A stretch of 64,000 nucleotides of DNA, taken from assembly GCF_001625305.1 (NCBI RefSeq), contig NW_017803987.1, positions 1,942 to 65,941 of the forward strand, written 5' to 3'. This document shows positions 1 through 10,862 of the stretch, piece after piece. The first letter of the stretch is position 1, and each line of letters begins with the position of its first letter. The notes below the pieces were generated by a model that searched no databases, was not told the DNA's origin, and saw only the letters and a program-made list of their open reading frames with translations. Origin of the DNA: Branchiostoma belcheri. Taxonomy: Eukaryota > Chordata > Leptocardii > Amphioxiformes > Branchiostomatidae. Made by a program: the position numbers and the translations under genes.

Positions 1-346
1 GCAAGCTTAATTCAGTGTAGGCTTAAATCGCACGCATCTGAATATCAAATACATAAAGCGATGTTTTATTCATCCTATAAAGATGGTAGCGTTCTGCGTA
101 TAACGAATTTCCTTGAATGAACTAGTAGCCATTATACCCAATGTTGTGTCAACAGAGACAACGTAACCTTAAACTTCCCCCCTCCCCCTCGCTTCGTATT
201 AAACTTTCACGGTTGCGACGTGTCAAAAAAGTGAGAAAACTGGGCTAAAACACAACATTTTGACAAAACCCCTGGTAACACGTTGACTACCGGCGTTTCA
301 TCCACGTGCTCAGCGCTATTACACACGGACGGCAAACAGGACTTAC

Positions 347-403
347 CTTTAAACAATAAATCTGTGCGCCGGATTTTACGACATTGTTGACAGCGTCCGC
401 CAT
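347..403 (-). CDS. First coding exon of an unidentified minus-strand gene
   Basis: Read on the minus strand, an ATG at 403-401 in a good start context (AACATGGCGG) opens 19 codons, MADAVNNVVKSGAQIYCLK, ending at a consensus donor (GTAAGT, 346-341). The start context, CpG-rich surroundings and perfect donor suggest a real first exon ending in phase 0. The gene would continue off the left edge, so its product cannot be named; I do not recognise the N-terminus. A MITE copy begins about 170 bp upstream of the ATG. Alternative: chance combination of ATG and donor. Confidence 0.5.
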
Positions 404-571
404 GTTCTTGATCCCCACTCAACTTTGGGTCGCCTAGCAACAGGTGGAAAGCACACCGCCCAGAAGCGGCTCCTGTCGATCCTTATACGAACTGCAGGTA
501 AGGCAGCCATAGCGTGCAATATGAAGTTTACTGTATCTAAAATGCTCAATAGATTGTTGTGATACTCATAA

Positions 572-964
572 GGCCATGTTGATTTGATTATATGGATGAC
601 ATCCTCCGGGAGCCCCAAAACCGATGCGCACGTGCGAATAAAAAAAAGTTTTGCAAAAAAAAAAGTTCTTTTCATTATGAAATCTACGTGGTCATGAGGG
701 TTGAGCAAATGGCACAGAATATGGTTTAGCGAATAATCTAGTCTTCAAGTTCATTTCTTTACAATTTCGTCTTTTTTCGTTTGATTTTGGCATTCTACGA
801 CATTGGTATAGTTTTTGTTAATTTTTTTTGTAACTTATGGTATATTTTTGCTCATTTTGCAACTGTTTGGTACGATTTACAGTATGGTTGAAAACTTTTT
901 TTTGGAAACGGTCGAAAATTCATGCGCGCGCGGATGTCATCCATATAATCAAATCAACATGGCC
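572..964 (+). mobile_element. MITE family A, copy 1
   Basis: About 393 bp, bounded by terminal inverted repeats of roughly 35 bp beginning GGCCATGTTGATTTGATT and ending with the reverse complement. Flanks are TAA on the left and TTA on the right. Two further copies lie at 9230-9619 and 57157-57547, in the opposite orientation. No coding capacity. The 3-bp TWA-type flanks suggest a PIF/Harbinger-driven non-autonomous element, which is inference. Confidence 0.8.
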
Positions 965-1153
965 TTACTACATTTAAAAAATAACCAGAAACTGACTGAA
1001 ATCCAGTTGTACTGCCCTAAAATCACTTTGGGTATCTTTTATATAAAAGGGTCAAGTTGAATACTCCAAAGGTTGGAAATTCTTAGAGGAATTTTATGTG
1101 CATGTATACAGGATGCTTATGCCCCCCCCCCCTCAATATATTGTGACCAAAAG

Positions 1154-1309
1154 CGAAATGGCTCCCCCTCTTTGAACTTGTAAGCATCCTACATCTAACC
1201 AAAACAATTCTGGTCAGATAAAATATATAATACGAAATGGCCTCCCCCTCTTTGAACTTGTAAGCATCCTACATCTAACCAAAACAATTCTGGTCAGATA
1301 AAATATATA
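1154..1309. repeat. Two-copy tandem duplication, unit about 77 bp
   Basis: The segment from CGAAATGG through GATAAAATATATAA occurs twice in direct succession (about 1154-1230 and 1233-1309) with only one or two differences. The high identity indicates a recent slip or local duplication. No coding signal. Confidence 0.85.
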
Positions 1310-1366
1310 AACTGCAGTTATATGACTACGTTGAAGGATAAACATGTTTATATAATATAAATATAA

Positions 1367-1728
1367 GGCCACACCAATTTGATTTCTTGGTTAATGGATT
1401 TGCCCGCTTCATTTTTTTCTGATTTGCAAATAAAAATAAAAGTTCAGAATCAACAGCAACATGCTCATATTTTGTTTGCCCTGAAAAGTTGAAAACAGTC
1501 CTTTTCATCCTAGTTGTTACAGTTATTCCATCTTTCAATGTAGTGGTATCATTAAAAGTTCAAAATTCATTGAATTTTGAACCAGCCTGGTGTGTTGACT
1601 TCATGGCGCCTATTGTACCATTTTGGGCCATAATAGGATGCCTAGGCCTGTTTTTATTTTTTTTCGCCCGCCCGCTCCATTATTTTTGCAGAAAAATCCG
1701 TTAACCAAGAAATTAAATTGGTGTGGCC
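1367..1728. mobile_element. MITE family B
   Basis: A 362-bp element with inverted ends: GGCCACACCAATTTGATTTC on the left and its imperfect complement on the right, extending about 38 bp inward to GGATTTGC / GAAAAATCC. A clean TAA duplication flanks it (1364-1366 and 1729-1731). Open frames inside on both strands are not conserved and look like chance. Confidence 0.8.
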
Positions 1729-1911
1729 TAAGCTGCCTTCTCGAAAAGGTAGACCACTTGCGAACAGTGCATGCCTGTGTATTTATTATACTGTATGTAG
1801 GGACTGTATTGGTCTCACAATGCTTTACACCTTGTTGATTTAAAGTGTAGAAGACAAAATAAATAAACAAAGATGATAAAAAAAACTCTAGACATCATTA
1901 TTTCTGCATAA

Positions 1912-2000
1912 GGCCACAGCAAGTAATTTTCATTGATGACATCAATGCGTGCATTTAATTTTCGCCTGATTTTGGAAAAAAAAAATTTTGTTGCCTTTTT
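1912..2000 (+). mobile_element. MITE family C fragment, left end
   Basis: After a TAA at 1909-1911, the sequence GGCCACAGCAAGTAATTTTC, then a GATGACATC core and a run of A, resembles the left end of the complete element at 5888. No matching right end follows, so this is a half element. Confidence 0.6.
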
Positions 2001-2526
2001 GTTGTTTAATCACAATTAACCGCCCCCCCCCCCACACCTCTTGTCTCGGATATATTGGAACCCCCCAAGTAGTGTCGGAGTCATGTATTTGGCAGGATCA
2101 TATGTCTATGGCTTGACCCCGGAAGGTTGGCAAGTTTTAAACTCACGTGAGATCAACAGTTTGAGCGTATATCTTTGATTGACAATTAATCCTATCAAAC
2201 TGAACGGGGCTTTGCGACTTGCGAACGTCAGCCGATCCCTAAAAATCACGCAATGGTACCGAGAGAGCACTGAATGTATTACTGATAAAAATGTTAATAT
2301 TTTGGGCTCACATACATGTATATATACACGTTTTTTTAATGTTACAGTTAAAGCATGATTCAGTCAGGTTCGAAATGTGAGTGTGAGTGAAATGTTGATA
2401 TTCTTATCGACCAAGTACAGTCAATGCGCCGACACTGAATCGTGGCATTCCTCATCTAATTTGCAGTTCGGTAGCTCCTTAAATACCAGGTTTAAAGCTG
2501 TGCGTGACTACACAGTAATAGATGTC

Positions 2527-2609
2527 CACCCCTTTCCTATTCCCAGTATGCATAGCGCCAGGAGGTCGACAATGCGATTTATATTGCATCCTGGGAATGG
2601 GAAAGGGTG
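2527..2609. other. Inverted repeat with microRNA-precursor-like geometry
   Basis: CACCCCTTTCCTATTCCCAG followed by TATGCA pairs with TGCATCCTGGGAATGGGAAA followed by GGGTG. The stem is about 25 bp with one bulge, one mismatch and one G-U-compatible pair, and the loop is about 30 nt. Total length 83 nt. A tiny palindromic transposon is the alternative; expression cannot be judged from sequence. Confidence 0.4.
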
Positions 2610-3059
2610 AATGGTGACGTTTGTACATTGCTATTTCTTCCTCGTCAGGACATGGCTGTCTCTTCCGCGTTCTTCTTGAGATACAATGCAGTCTCTTGCA
2701 ATATTAATGCGACATATGAATTAAACGACCATATGGTCCATGGCGTATATGACTAGTGCATTTGCCAACTGCATGAAATAGAACGTTGCATTGATCTAAA
2801 AAACCAGATGTCACACCCTTGCCTAACGTTGAACCAGGCTTTTAGTTTTACACCTCACCTGCTCTTCGCTTGCTTGCCACACAATTGTCACCGTCGTATT
2901 GAAGCACAGGACTTACTGTAGTAGACGTCGCGCTATTTCACTTAAAGTAAAACATCTGCCACTATTTTGTAATGTTCTGTTTATATATAATTCATCGCGC
3001 AATAGGTTTACGACATTGGCAGCGAGTTGAGGGCATTCTGGGGTCGGTTCTGTTATACA

Positions 3060-5330
3060 TGTAGAATCTCAAAAACATCTCAACAAAGAATGTGACCGCG
3101 CACTGACCAGAACAAGTCACCTCAGATTTCTGTTGACGAAAACATCCAACCCTCTTTGTCTTCTTATACATGTACGTGCGTTCCGCAGATCTTTACTGTT
3201 CACACATGAGAAAAGTCCATGCTAATGAGAAAGTAGAAAGACATCTGTCGGTGAAAATCCGAGGGTATAGACGTGACGGAGGGGTATGACTGACCTTGGA
3301 AAAATTACGTTTTCTATATGTTCGGAGGACAACGTTAACTTGCCCTATGCATAACCTAATATTATTCTTTGATATCCAACGCACTGATCTGATCATAACT
3401 ATTTCATACCATAATGTGTATAAGGTGTATCTTGAATTAACATCAACCTTTCACAGCAGTAAACAGTTCCCATATGCTAATGAGCGGTACGGTATGTGAC
3501 TTGTGACACTGCTTTGCACGCACCATCTCATGAACACCACCAGAACACAACACGGAAACAATAGTTGACATTTTTTTCTCCATTTCCTCGAGTGCAGTAG
3601 TGGACATTTGTGCGTTTGTAGAAGTCGAAAAGGTTTCTTCAGGCACCTTTGCTACAGGTGACAACAGTAAGTCTCAACGGTGTCAGTAGTTGCAAGTTCA
3701 ATCACAGGTACGTAAACACATACTTGCATGGGCGTTTGCGGGAGCGCGAGAGAGGTATAACGTTATATATTCTAGTAGCAGCAGACACTCAGGAAATAAG
3801 TAAAGTCTGTACTATGCATGGTAGATATATACCTTCATCTTTAATAGTTTCTGAATCTGTTCCGTTGGAGTAACAAAAGAGAATGTATTGATCACAAGAA
3901 CATTACGAAAGAGACAGTCCTATCCTGGCGAGGAAGAAATACAAATGTATCTGTATCTGTATAGCCGGCTATAACCGCCCTTCGGCGTAACACACCAGCT
4001 TCTGTATCTGTATAGCAGGCATAACCGCCCTTCAGCGTAACACACCAGCTTCTGTATCTGTATAGCAGGCATAACCGCCCTTCGGCGCAACACACCAGCT
4101 TCTGTATCTGTATAGCAGGTATAACGGCCCTTCGGCGTAACACACCAGCTTCTGTATCTGTATAGCAGGTATAACGGCCCTTCGGCGTAACACACCAGCT
4201 CTGCAGGCACGCGGCGCGGCGGCAGCTGGCTACATTATACCAAACTACACCTAACCCTTAAATAACTAACACTAAACACTGCAAGCATCTCAACAATTTT
4301 ATGACCACGTATTGACTAGAACACGTCATCTCAGAATTAGTGTGCTCCGCTTCAACAGATCTTTACATGGAAATCACATTGCGTTCAGACGCAAATCGCG
4401 ATGCGGGAAAACCGATTCGAAACCACCTCTAGAAGTGGTTTGGGATCGAAGCGCTTTCAATGTGATTTGGAACGTTCAGATGGAGCCACTTGAGATCGGC
4501 TTCGGGGTAAACCACATGTAAAGCGCCTTCACTGACTTCACATGAACACGGCCTTAGAGCATGGGGTATTGCTACAAACGGGGGGCTGTGATTGGCTAGA
4601 AGTTGAGTAAACATGCACCGTGCACGTGAACAGAGTTTTCCAGAAATGGGGCTAGAACAGATTAGTTCCCGGTCATAAAACCTGTTTTTTTTACATGTTG
4701 AGAGGACACCGTTAACTTGCCCCATGTATAACATATAATATCATTATTTTATATCCAAGGCACTTTGTATCTAGATCTATTTCATACCATAAGTAGACTT
4801 TGTTTTCGGAAGATAACAGTCTTTTCAGGTGTATCTTGAATGAGAGCCAACCTTTCGCAGCAGTAAACAGTTCCCATATGCTAATGAGCGGCACGGTATG
4901 TGACTTGTGACACTGCTTTGCACGCACCATTTCAGCGCCCTAATGTACATCAAAATCACCCCCAGAACACAACAAGGAAACAAGTGTTAGTTTTAGTGCT
5001 CCATTTCCTCGAGCACTGCGCGATTCCTCTTTCCCAACTGGACATTATTGAGTTCGTTAAAGTCGAGGAGAATATTTCTGCAGGCGAATTTGCTACAGGT
5101 GACAACAGTACTACCCAGCAGGTACATTTTTGTACTACCGCTCTCTATGATAGATGTATAGTGTTCCGTTCCGTTTGTGCAGCACAAATAAAGCCCCTAC
5201 GGGGGGTGGGGGGGGCAATTTGGTTCCAAGTGTGCAATCTAGTTCCAAGTTCACGGGTAGGTTTGCTTACTTGCGTGGGCAGGAACATGAGTCAAGTATT
5301 CTACTATATATACGTATTAGACACATAGAT
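3060..5330 (+). repeat. Diverged tandem duplication, unit about 1.3 kb
   Basis: The block 3060-3700 recurs, diverged, at about 4280-5110. Matching landmarks: AACATCTCAACAA / GCATCTCAACAA; GAGGACAACGTTAACTTGCC / GAGGACACCGTTAACTTGCC; and a core of about 80 bp from CAGTAAACAGTTCCCATATG to TTTGCACGCACCAT that is almost unchanged. Both copies end in a similar open frame (FATGDNS). The 50-bp minisatellite sits between them. The core keeps far more identity than its flanks. Confidence 0.65.
3951..4200. repeat. Minisatellite, 50-bp unit, five copies
   Basis: Five head-to-tail copies of a 50-bp unit containing CTGTATCTGTATAGC, ATAACCGCCCTTCGGCGTAA and CACACCAG. Differences between units are few (C/T, G/A). 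A single diverged copy lies at about 49844-49893, so the unit is dispersed. Because 50 is not a multiple of 3, long minus-strand open frames run through it by chance. Confidence 0.9.
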
Positions 5331-5887
5331 ATATAACAAAATATATACTTTTGAAATAAAGTGTATAAAGCGTATTATCTTAAAAAGGTTTCCGTTCATA
5401 GCTTGGTGTAATATAGTATACACGAGTCTCACTATACGACACAAAACTTGGTAAGGCCTGGGAGTAACTTTTTTTGCAAAATAATAAGTAAGTTGGCCAT
5501 GGCTTCTCACGAAGTGTGTACTTTGTCTATTACTAGTATTAGTAAACAAAAAGCCTAGTATTAGGGTAGGAATCCATTGACTGAACACCAAGCCAAATTC
5601 ACCAAGTCAAATCTGCTTGTTTATTCCTCAGTCACTCACTAGACATCCTTCGTCTGAGAGGGCTTTTTGTCTTCTCTCGTTGCGCATGCGTGTTTGTCTA
5701 CATGTTAACGATCCTATAACTATCAACACATGTTACAGAAAACCTTGGCGAATGTAATAATGAATATGTGATGGTAGATATATAGCGATTTCATGTCGTA
5801 TTTACGCCATTGCTACCGTTGAGAACGGTGATAATGACGTCAAACACGTCATAATTGATACTTCACAATTTTCTGAGGATTTGGTAA

Positions 5888-6290
5888 GGCCACACCAAGT
5901 AAATTTTATGGATGACGTCCGCGCGCGCATTGATTTTGGCCTGTTCCTAGAAAAAAAAACAAGAAATTCCGCTTCCTGTAACAATGACTCGAACAGTCAC
6001 GACAGTGCCACAAATTGTCAGATTGACGTGAAACCCGTAACGCGAAAACAGGACAGGACGACAACTTCTGTTCCACCTGATTTATTACTGTTTCGATGAT
6101 GAATAAAAGACTTCTTGCTTGTTACACTGTGTCACCTTATTCAATTTGTGTCCTAACATTTGTCGTCTCTTAGTATTTTTCTCATCTAGGCATCTTGTTT
6201 TTTAGGGCCCTTCTTGTTTTTTTCTCGCCCTCTCGCATTAGATTTAGGGTCTGCAAAGGACGTCATCCATAAAATTTACTTGGTGTGGCC
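5888..6290 (+). mobile_element. MITE family C, complete copy
   Basis: A 403-bp element with inverted ends of about 33 bp: GGCCACACCAAGTAAATTTT followed by ATGGATGACGTCC, and the exact complement on the right. A perfect TAA duplication flanks it (5885-5887 and 6291-6293). It shares its outer GGCCACACCAA with family B. No coding capacity. Confidence 0.85.
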
Positions 6291-6787
6291 TAATCCTACG
6301 ATAACTAGTTGTTGATACAGGGGGCGGGTCCTAAAAGCCCCCATCCCCACCCACCCGGTCCCAGCATGAACACACACCCGGGCTTGGACAGGGTTAAGGC
6401 AGACATGTTCTCAAGAACATATTGTGCAGTCATGCTCACATGTGCAGCTAACAGAACGGGCAATACACACACACACAACTTTTACTGCTCCTGACCACTC
6501 ATCAAATGATCCGGCCCTTAGATATTTAACGTTTTTTTATATATCCTTATAACATTAAAATACATTTTCATTAATCATTTCATATTTTCCCCACAGAGAA
6601 TCACACCATCAAATTGTGTCTTTAATATTGGTCGTAACTTCTATCTAGTCCACAATATTTAGCATTAACTGTGAAAGTTCTTATCAAGCGTCATATTTAG
6701 CAAAATGAAGACAGACGGAGAACTTTGAAGTGTTTAGTGTCGTTAAAGTGAAGGATGATTCTATTTTGTTTATTTTCTTTCTTTCAG

Positions 6788-6917
6788 GCCCAAAGTAGAC
6801 CTCTGGAGGCTAAGGGAACAAATCAATGAATTGTTGAAACAGCACATATCACAGACACGAACATGAATACAGCATTATTACATGCAGAATTGAGACTGTT
6901 GCTGTTTGCCATTTATG
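6788..6917 (+). CDS. Exon 1: 5' UTR and signal peptide (coding 6863-6917)
   Basis: The acceptor TTTCTTTCAG ends at 6787; ATG at 6863 in ACGAACATGA opens [18 protein letters not shown] and then one base of a split codon before donor GTAAGT. Joined to exon 2 it gives LLLFAIYAVTAG, a typical hydrophobic signal core with small residues at the cleavage site. It ends in phase 1, matching exon 2. An upstream non-coding exon must exist. Confidence 0.7.
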
Positions 6918-9900
6918 GTAAGTGATTTATCACTTGCACTATAACTAGAGAAAACACATTGCCATGAATTATTATAAGTTTTGTAATGTTTTGTTTGTAT
7001 ATCTCTTTCGTCATTCATTTATCTGTCATCTTCTCCCTTTGGACTTATTCTATTTCATTACATACCATGGTGTGGATGATGTATGCTGTTTCCTCTCCTT
7101 CCCTTGTTGTTTTGTAAAATGATTCAACTTCTTTGGGTCAACTGATTTTTTTGAATTTGTCGTATAGAGGAACAGGGAACAAGTAATCACAGGCGTTTTT
7201 TTCTTTATTCAGGCCTTTGTAACCTCTTTTTTTATATCAATCATAAAATGTACATCTGAAATTTGATATGGGTGTGCCTTTATGATATATACCCACACAA
7301 ATTGATTAACACTTTTGGCACACATTCCTTCAAAATTGTTCAAAGGAGGATGTTGTAACTGTATTTGGAAGGGATCTTTTTATGATTTGATCACTATTAG
7401 TTTTAATATTGTTGGGTTTCACTTCTTCTTTTGGGGCAGTATAAAACGAACTTACCCACTACTATAATATATGGATTCTTCTGTTTTACTAGTAAATTGT
7501 TTTCTTATGGTTAGGAATAGTGTGTGTGAATAGTGTTGATTTTTGTTATCATTATTAAAGGAAAAAGGTTGCTGGCTCAAATCCCGGTATTTCTGTTTAA
7601 TTTAGTTATTTATCACTGCTAATTGATATCCAATTTTCATCTCTGTTGGGTTTTGGGAACACTTTGAAGTGTTGAAAAGCACTACATGGAATTTTGAAAA
7701 TTATTACATTTGGAAAGTATTACATCATGGTGGTTGGTAAATCTTTTTGAATAGCAGTTTCATTCGTTCATTCGTCTGTCCAAATGAAATAAAATCCGCC
7801 TTGAATATACCTGAAATGTTGCTGTTTTTATTAAAGCGCTAAAATGTGTGTGAATTACTCTCAAGCGCGTTGAATGCTTATTCTAGAACATTCAAACCAA
7901 ACAACTGATTCAAAGCGGCCTTAAATTCCCAAGAAAATATGCAATTTAATTTTGCATTATAAAAATATTGTAACAAAATTGAGATTTGACTAGGATAGTT
8001 TTATTGATTTAAAAGTTGAAGTGTTGCTATTAAAAACAAAAAAAATATCGCATGCATTGCAGCGGTCACAGCAGGGAATATGACTACAGCAGCGGCAACA
8101 ACTGGACCGCCTACAGCACAAACTGAGCCACCAACAACGTCAACTGAGCCACCAACAACATCAATTGAGCCGCCAACAACACCAACTGAGCCGCCAACAA
8201 CATTTTATGGTTTTCTAAACTCAAATTACAATATTTTGCTTGTGAAGTTCCCATCTTTTGTCAATATTTCAAGTCAACATGTCCACATTAATTATGCAAA
8301 TGACCTCTATTTTAACATGATATATGCATATTACAGTTAACCTTTAAGTAACTTAAACAAGTCTCATGGTATAAAATTCCCATCATTCACCATTGACAAA
8401 TCACAGAATTTTCAAATCAATTATGCAAATTAGGTCATTATTTACATAATCTGCCGTAGATTACATACATTACATGTACTATTATGTAAAACACTGTAAT
8501 TACAGAATTTCTCTTTCATCAACATACTCTCTTTAATTATGCAAATCAAGTCGTCATTTGCATAATTTGCATTTGATTATGTAGAAATCTCTATAAGCAA
8601 CCTACAAACAAAAAAATGATGAAAATACGTTGTTTCTTTTTGGACTTATCGGCTTTAAACGATTTCGTTAGAAACTCCCCTGCAATTCCAGAACAAGCTA
8701 CTAGGGGGGACAAAACCCACACCACTTATTCCTGACAGGAAAAGCTATCTGTCACCAAAAATCCAAGACCATAGCATGTTCAGGACAAAAGATACAAAAG
8801 AAAAAAACGGAAGTTCTGCTGCAGTACCAAGGTCAGCCAACAGGAGGCCCATATTTGACCTTTGTCTTCCTACGAACTACCAACATACCAAATATCATCA
8901 CAATCCATAAAGGCGTTTTAATTATGCTGACTACAAATGTGCGGAAACACAAACAAACACACAGACACACACATACACACAAGCACGCCAAAAACAATGC
9001 CTCCATTTTTTATGGAGGTAATGATCTACCCACAGGGCCAGGTGGGCCGACCACAACACTAGTGCCGATTGCAACAACCCAGCTATCAACGACAGCTACA
9101 CCAGGAACAACGACTCGGATATCAAGTATGTTTAAACTTTACTTTCTTTCGTTACAATAGGATTATTTTAAGTGACTGATTTTGTGTAAAAGTGAATCTT
9201 CTGAGATCGTATTTGGGGCGATGGACTTAGGCCATGTTGATTTGATTATATGGATGACATCCGCGCGCGCATGAATTTTCGGCCGTTTCAAAAAAAAAGT
9301 TTTCAACCATACTGTAAATCGTACAAAACAGTTGCAAAATGAGCAAAAATATACCATAAGTTACAAAAAAATTAATAAAAACTATACCAATGTCGTAGAA
9401 TGCCAAAATCAAACGAAAAAAGACGAAATTGTAAAGAAATGAACTTGAAGACTAGGTTATTCGCCAAACCATATTCTGTGCCATTTGCTCAACCCTCATG
9501 ACCACGTAGATTTCATAATGAAAAGAACTTTTTTTTGCCAAAACTTTTTTTATTCGCACGCGCGCATCAGTTTTGGGGCTCCCGGAGGATGTCATTCATA
9601 TAATCAAATCAACATGGCCTTACTTAAAATGATTTTGGTAGCAATCTATTCTAGATCTCACTCTTTGCACTACTTTCCGACGATAATGTCGACGATAATT
9701 CCAACAGCACTAGCAGAAGGCATTTGCAGATTCCATTGCTGCATGGGGGTATAGACTGTTGGAACACTTCATATTTAGTCGACATGATTGATTTAGGAAC
9801 AATCCATTTGTGCGGGAGGGAGATGTGATGAAGCCACTTGCTGCATTTGCCCTAGAGCTCTAATTGGCCGAGTTTCAAGACGATTCTATATGCATATGTT

Positions 9901-10831
9901 GTAAGATTTCCGAGGTACTCGAACTAGGTCGTTTGTGACTCTAAAACCTATACTTGAGAGGTCTTTCAGTCTCTTCGATCTATGTTTCATCACAAGGCCC
10001 CTTCGAGTTCAAACCTTTCAAAAGATATCTAAAAATTGACCTGATAGAGAGGCCATCTACCACTTCTTGATTTGCTTTTGTTTTCCTTGTTTTCTTATGC
10101 TACGTTTATTTGATTTAGTGTTAATATTGCTTTCTTATGTTTATCCTTTGCTTTTATGCATAATAACTTTTAATAATGATTTGACTAATGAATTTTTTGT
10201 TCAATTTGACATATTTTTGATAGTCTTACTTTATTGTTTAGTCAATTAGATAGTTAGTTCGTCCTGTTATCTCTATATTTTTTTGTATCTATTTTGATTT
10301 AATTTGTTTCCTTGTCACTTATTTACAATACACGTGTGTATAAAGTGATCATAAAAACAATTGAATTTTAGGAGAACCCACTCGATAAACCGTTAGGTTT
10401 CCTGGGTTCTCCCGCACGTTTGGTTGTACATATTCATTACATACTGTTTTTATTTTTATGTGCAAACTGAAATAAACAAACATTAACAAACCTTGACATT
10501 GTATGTGGTATACTACCCCACACTAATTTTCTTTTGGCGTTTTGTCCCTAAGTGAGGCTTAAGTACTTCTGATGGTTCTAGTCGGTAGGAAACGGGTCTT
10601 GATCACGTGTGTGGCGAAAAAGCCACCTGTTAAGACATCTGTTCATGTCGCTTCTAATTACAGTAACTAGAATTTTGAGGTTTTAAGCTTTTGGTATACT
10701 GGCCTTGTCTAGAGCCCAAGTCGGATACCCACATTACATAACGACTGTGAAATGTGATGGTCCTCCTACTCTAAACCTTGAGAGTCAGTAATAATTAACT
10801 TCGCCAAGAAGGTTATGTTTTCAGAGGCGTT

Positions 10832-10862
<31 letters not shown>

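Larger units (their letters stand above)
404..6787. other. Intergenic or 5'-flanking region without a supported gene
   Basis: I see no exon with credible borders and no protein family here. The stretch holds inverted-repeat transposons (572-964, 1367-1728, 5888-6290, fragment near 1912), a 2 x 77 bp tandem duplication, a hairpin at 2527-2609, a 50-bp minisatellite and an old duplication spanning 3060-5330. The exon at 6788 opens with a splice acceptor, so the first non-coding exon and promoter of the large gene should lie in or near here, but I could not place them. Confidence 0.6.

Noticed and set aside
376-708. Minus-strand frame [17 protein letters not shown], also seen at 9485
   Set aside because: It lies inside MITE family A and reads poly-A/T tracts; not a conserved protein.
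3892-4210. Two minus-strand open frames of 83 and 96 codons
   Set aside because: They run through the 50-bp minisatellite in different frames; the unit simply lacks stops.
4312-4521. Inverted repeat ATCACATTG / CAATGTGAT with inner AAACCAC / GTGGTTT as a transposon
   Set aside because: The arms are short and imperfect, with no target duplication seen; not enough to call an element.
6395-6420. TGTTCTCAAGAACA as a steroid receptor site
   Set aside because: Half-sites have the wrong order and spacing for a glucocorticoid-type element.
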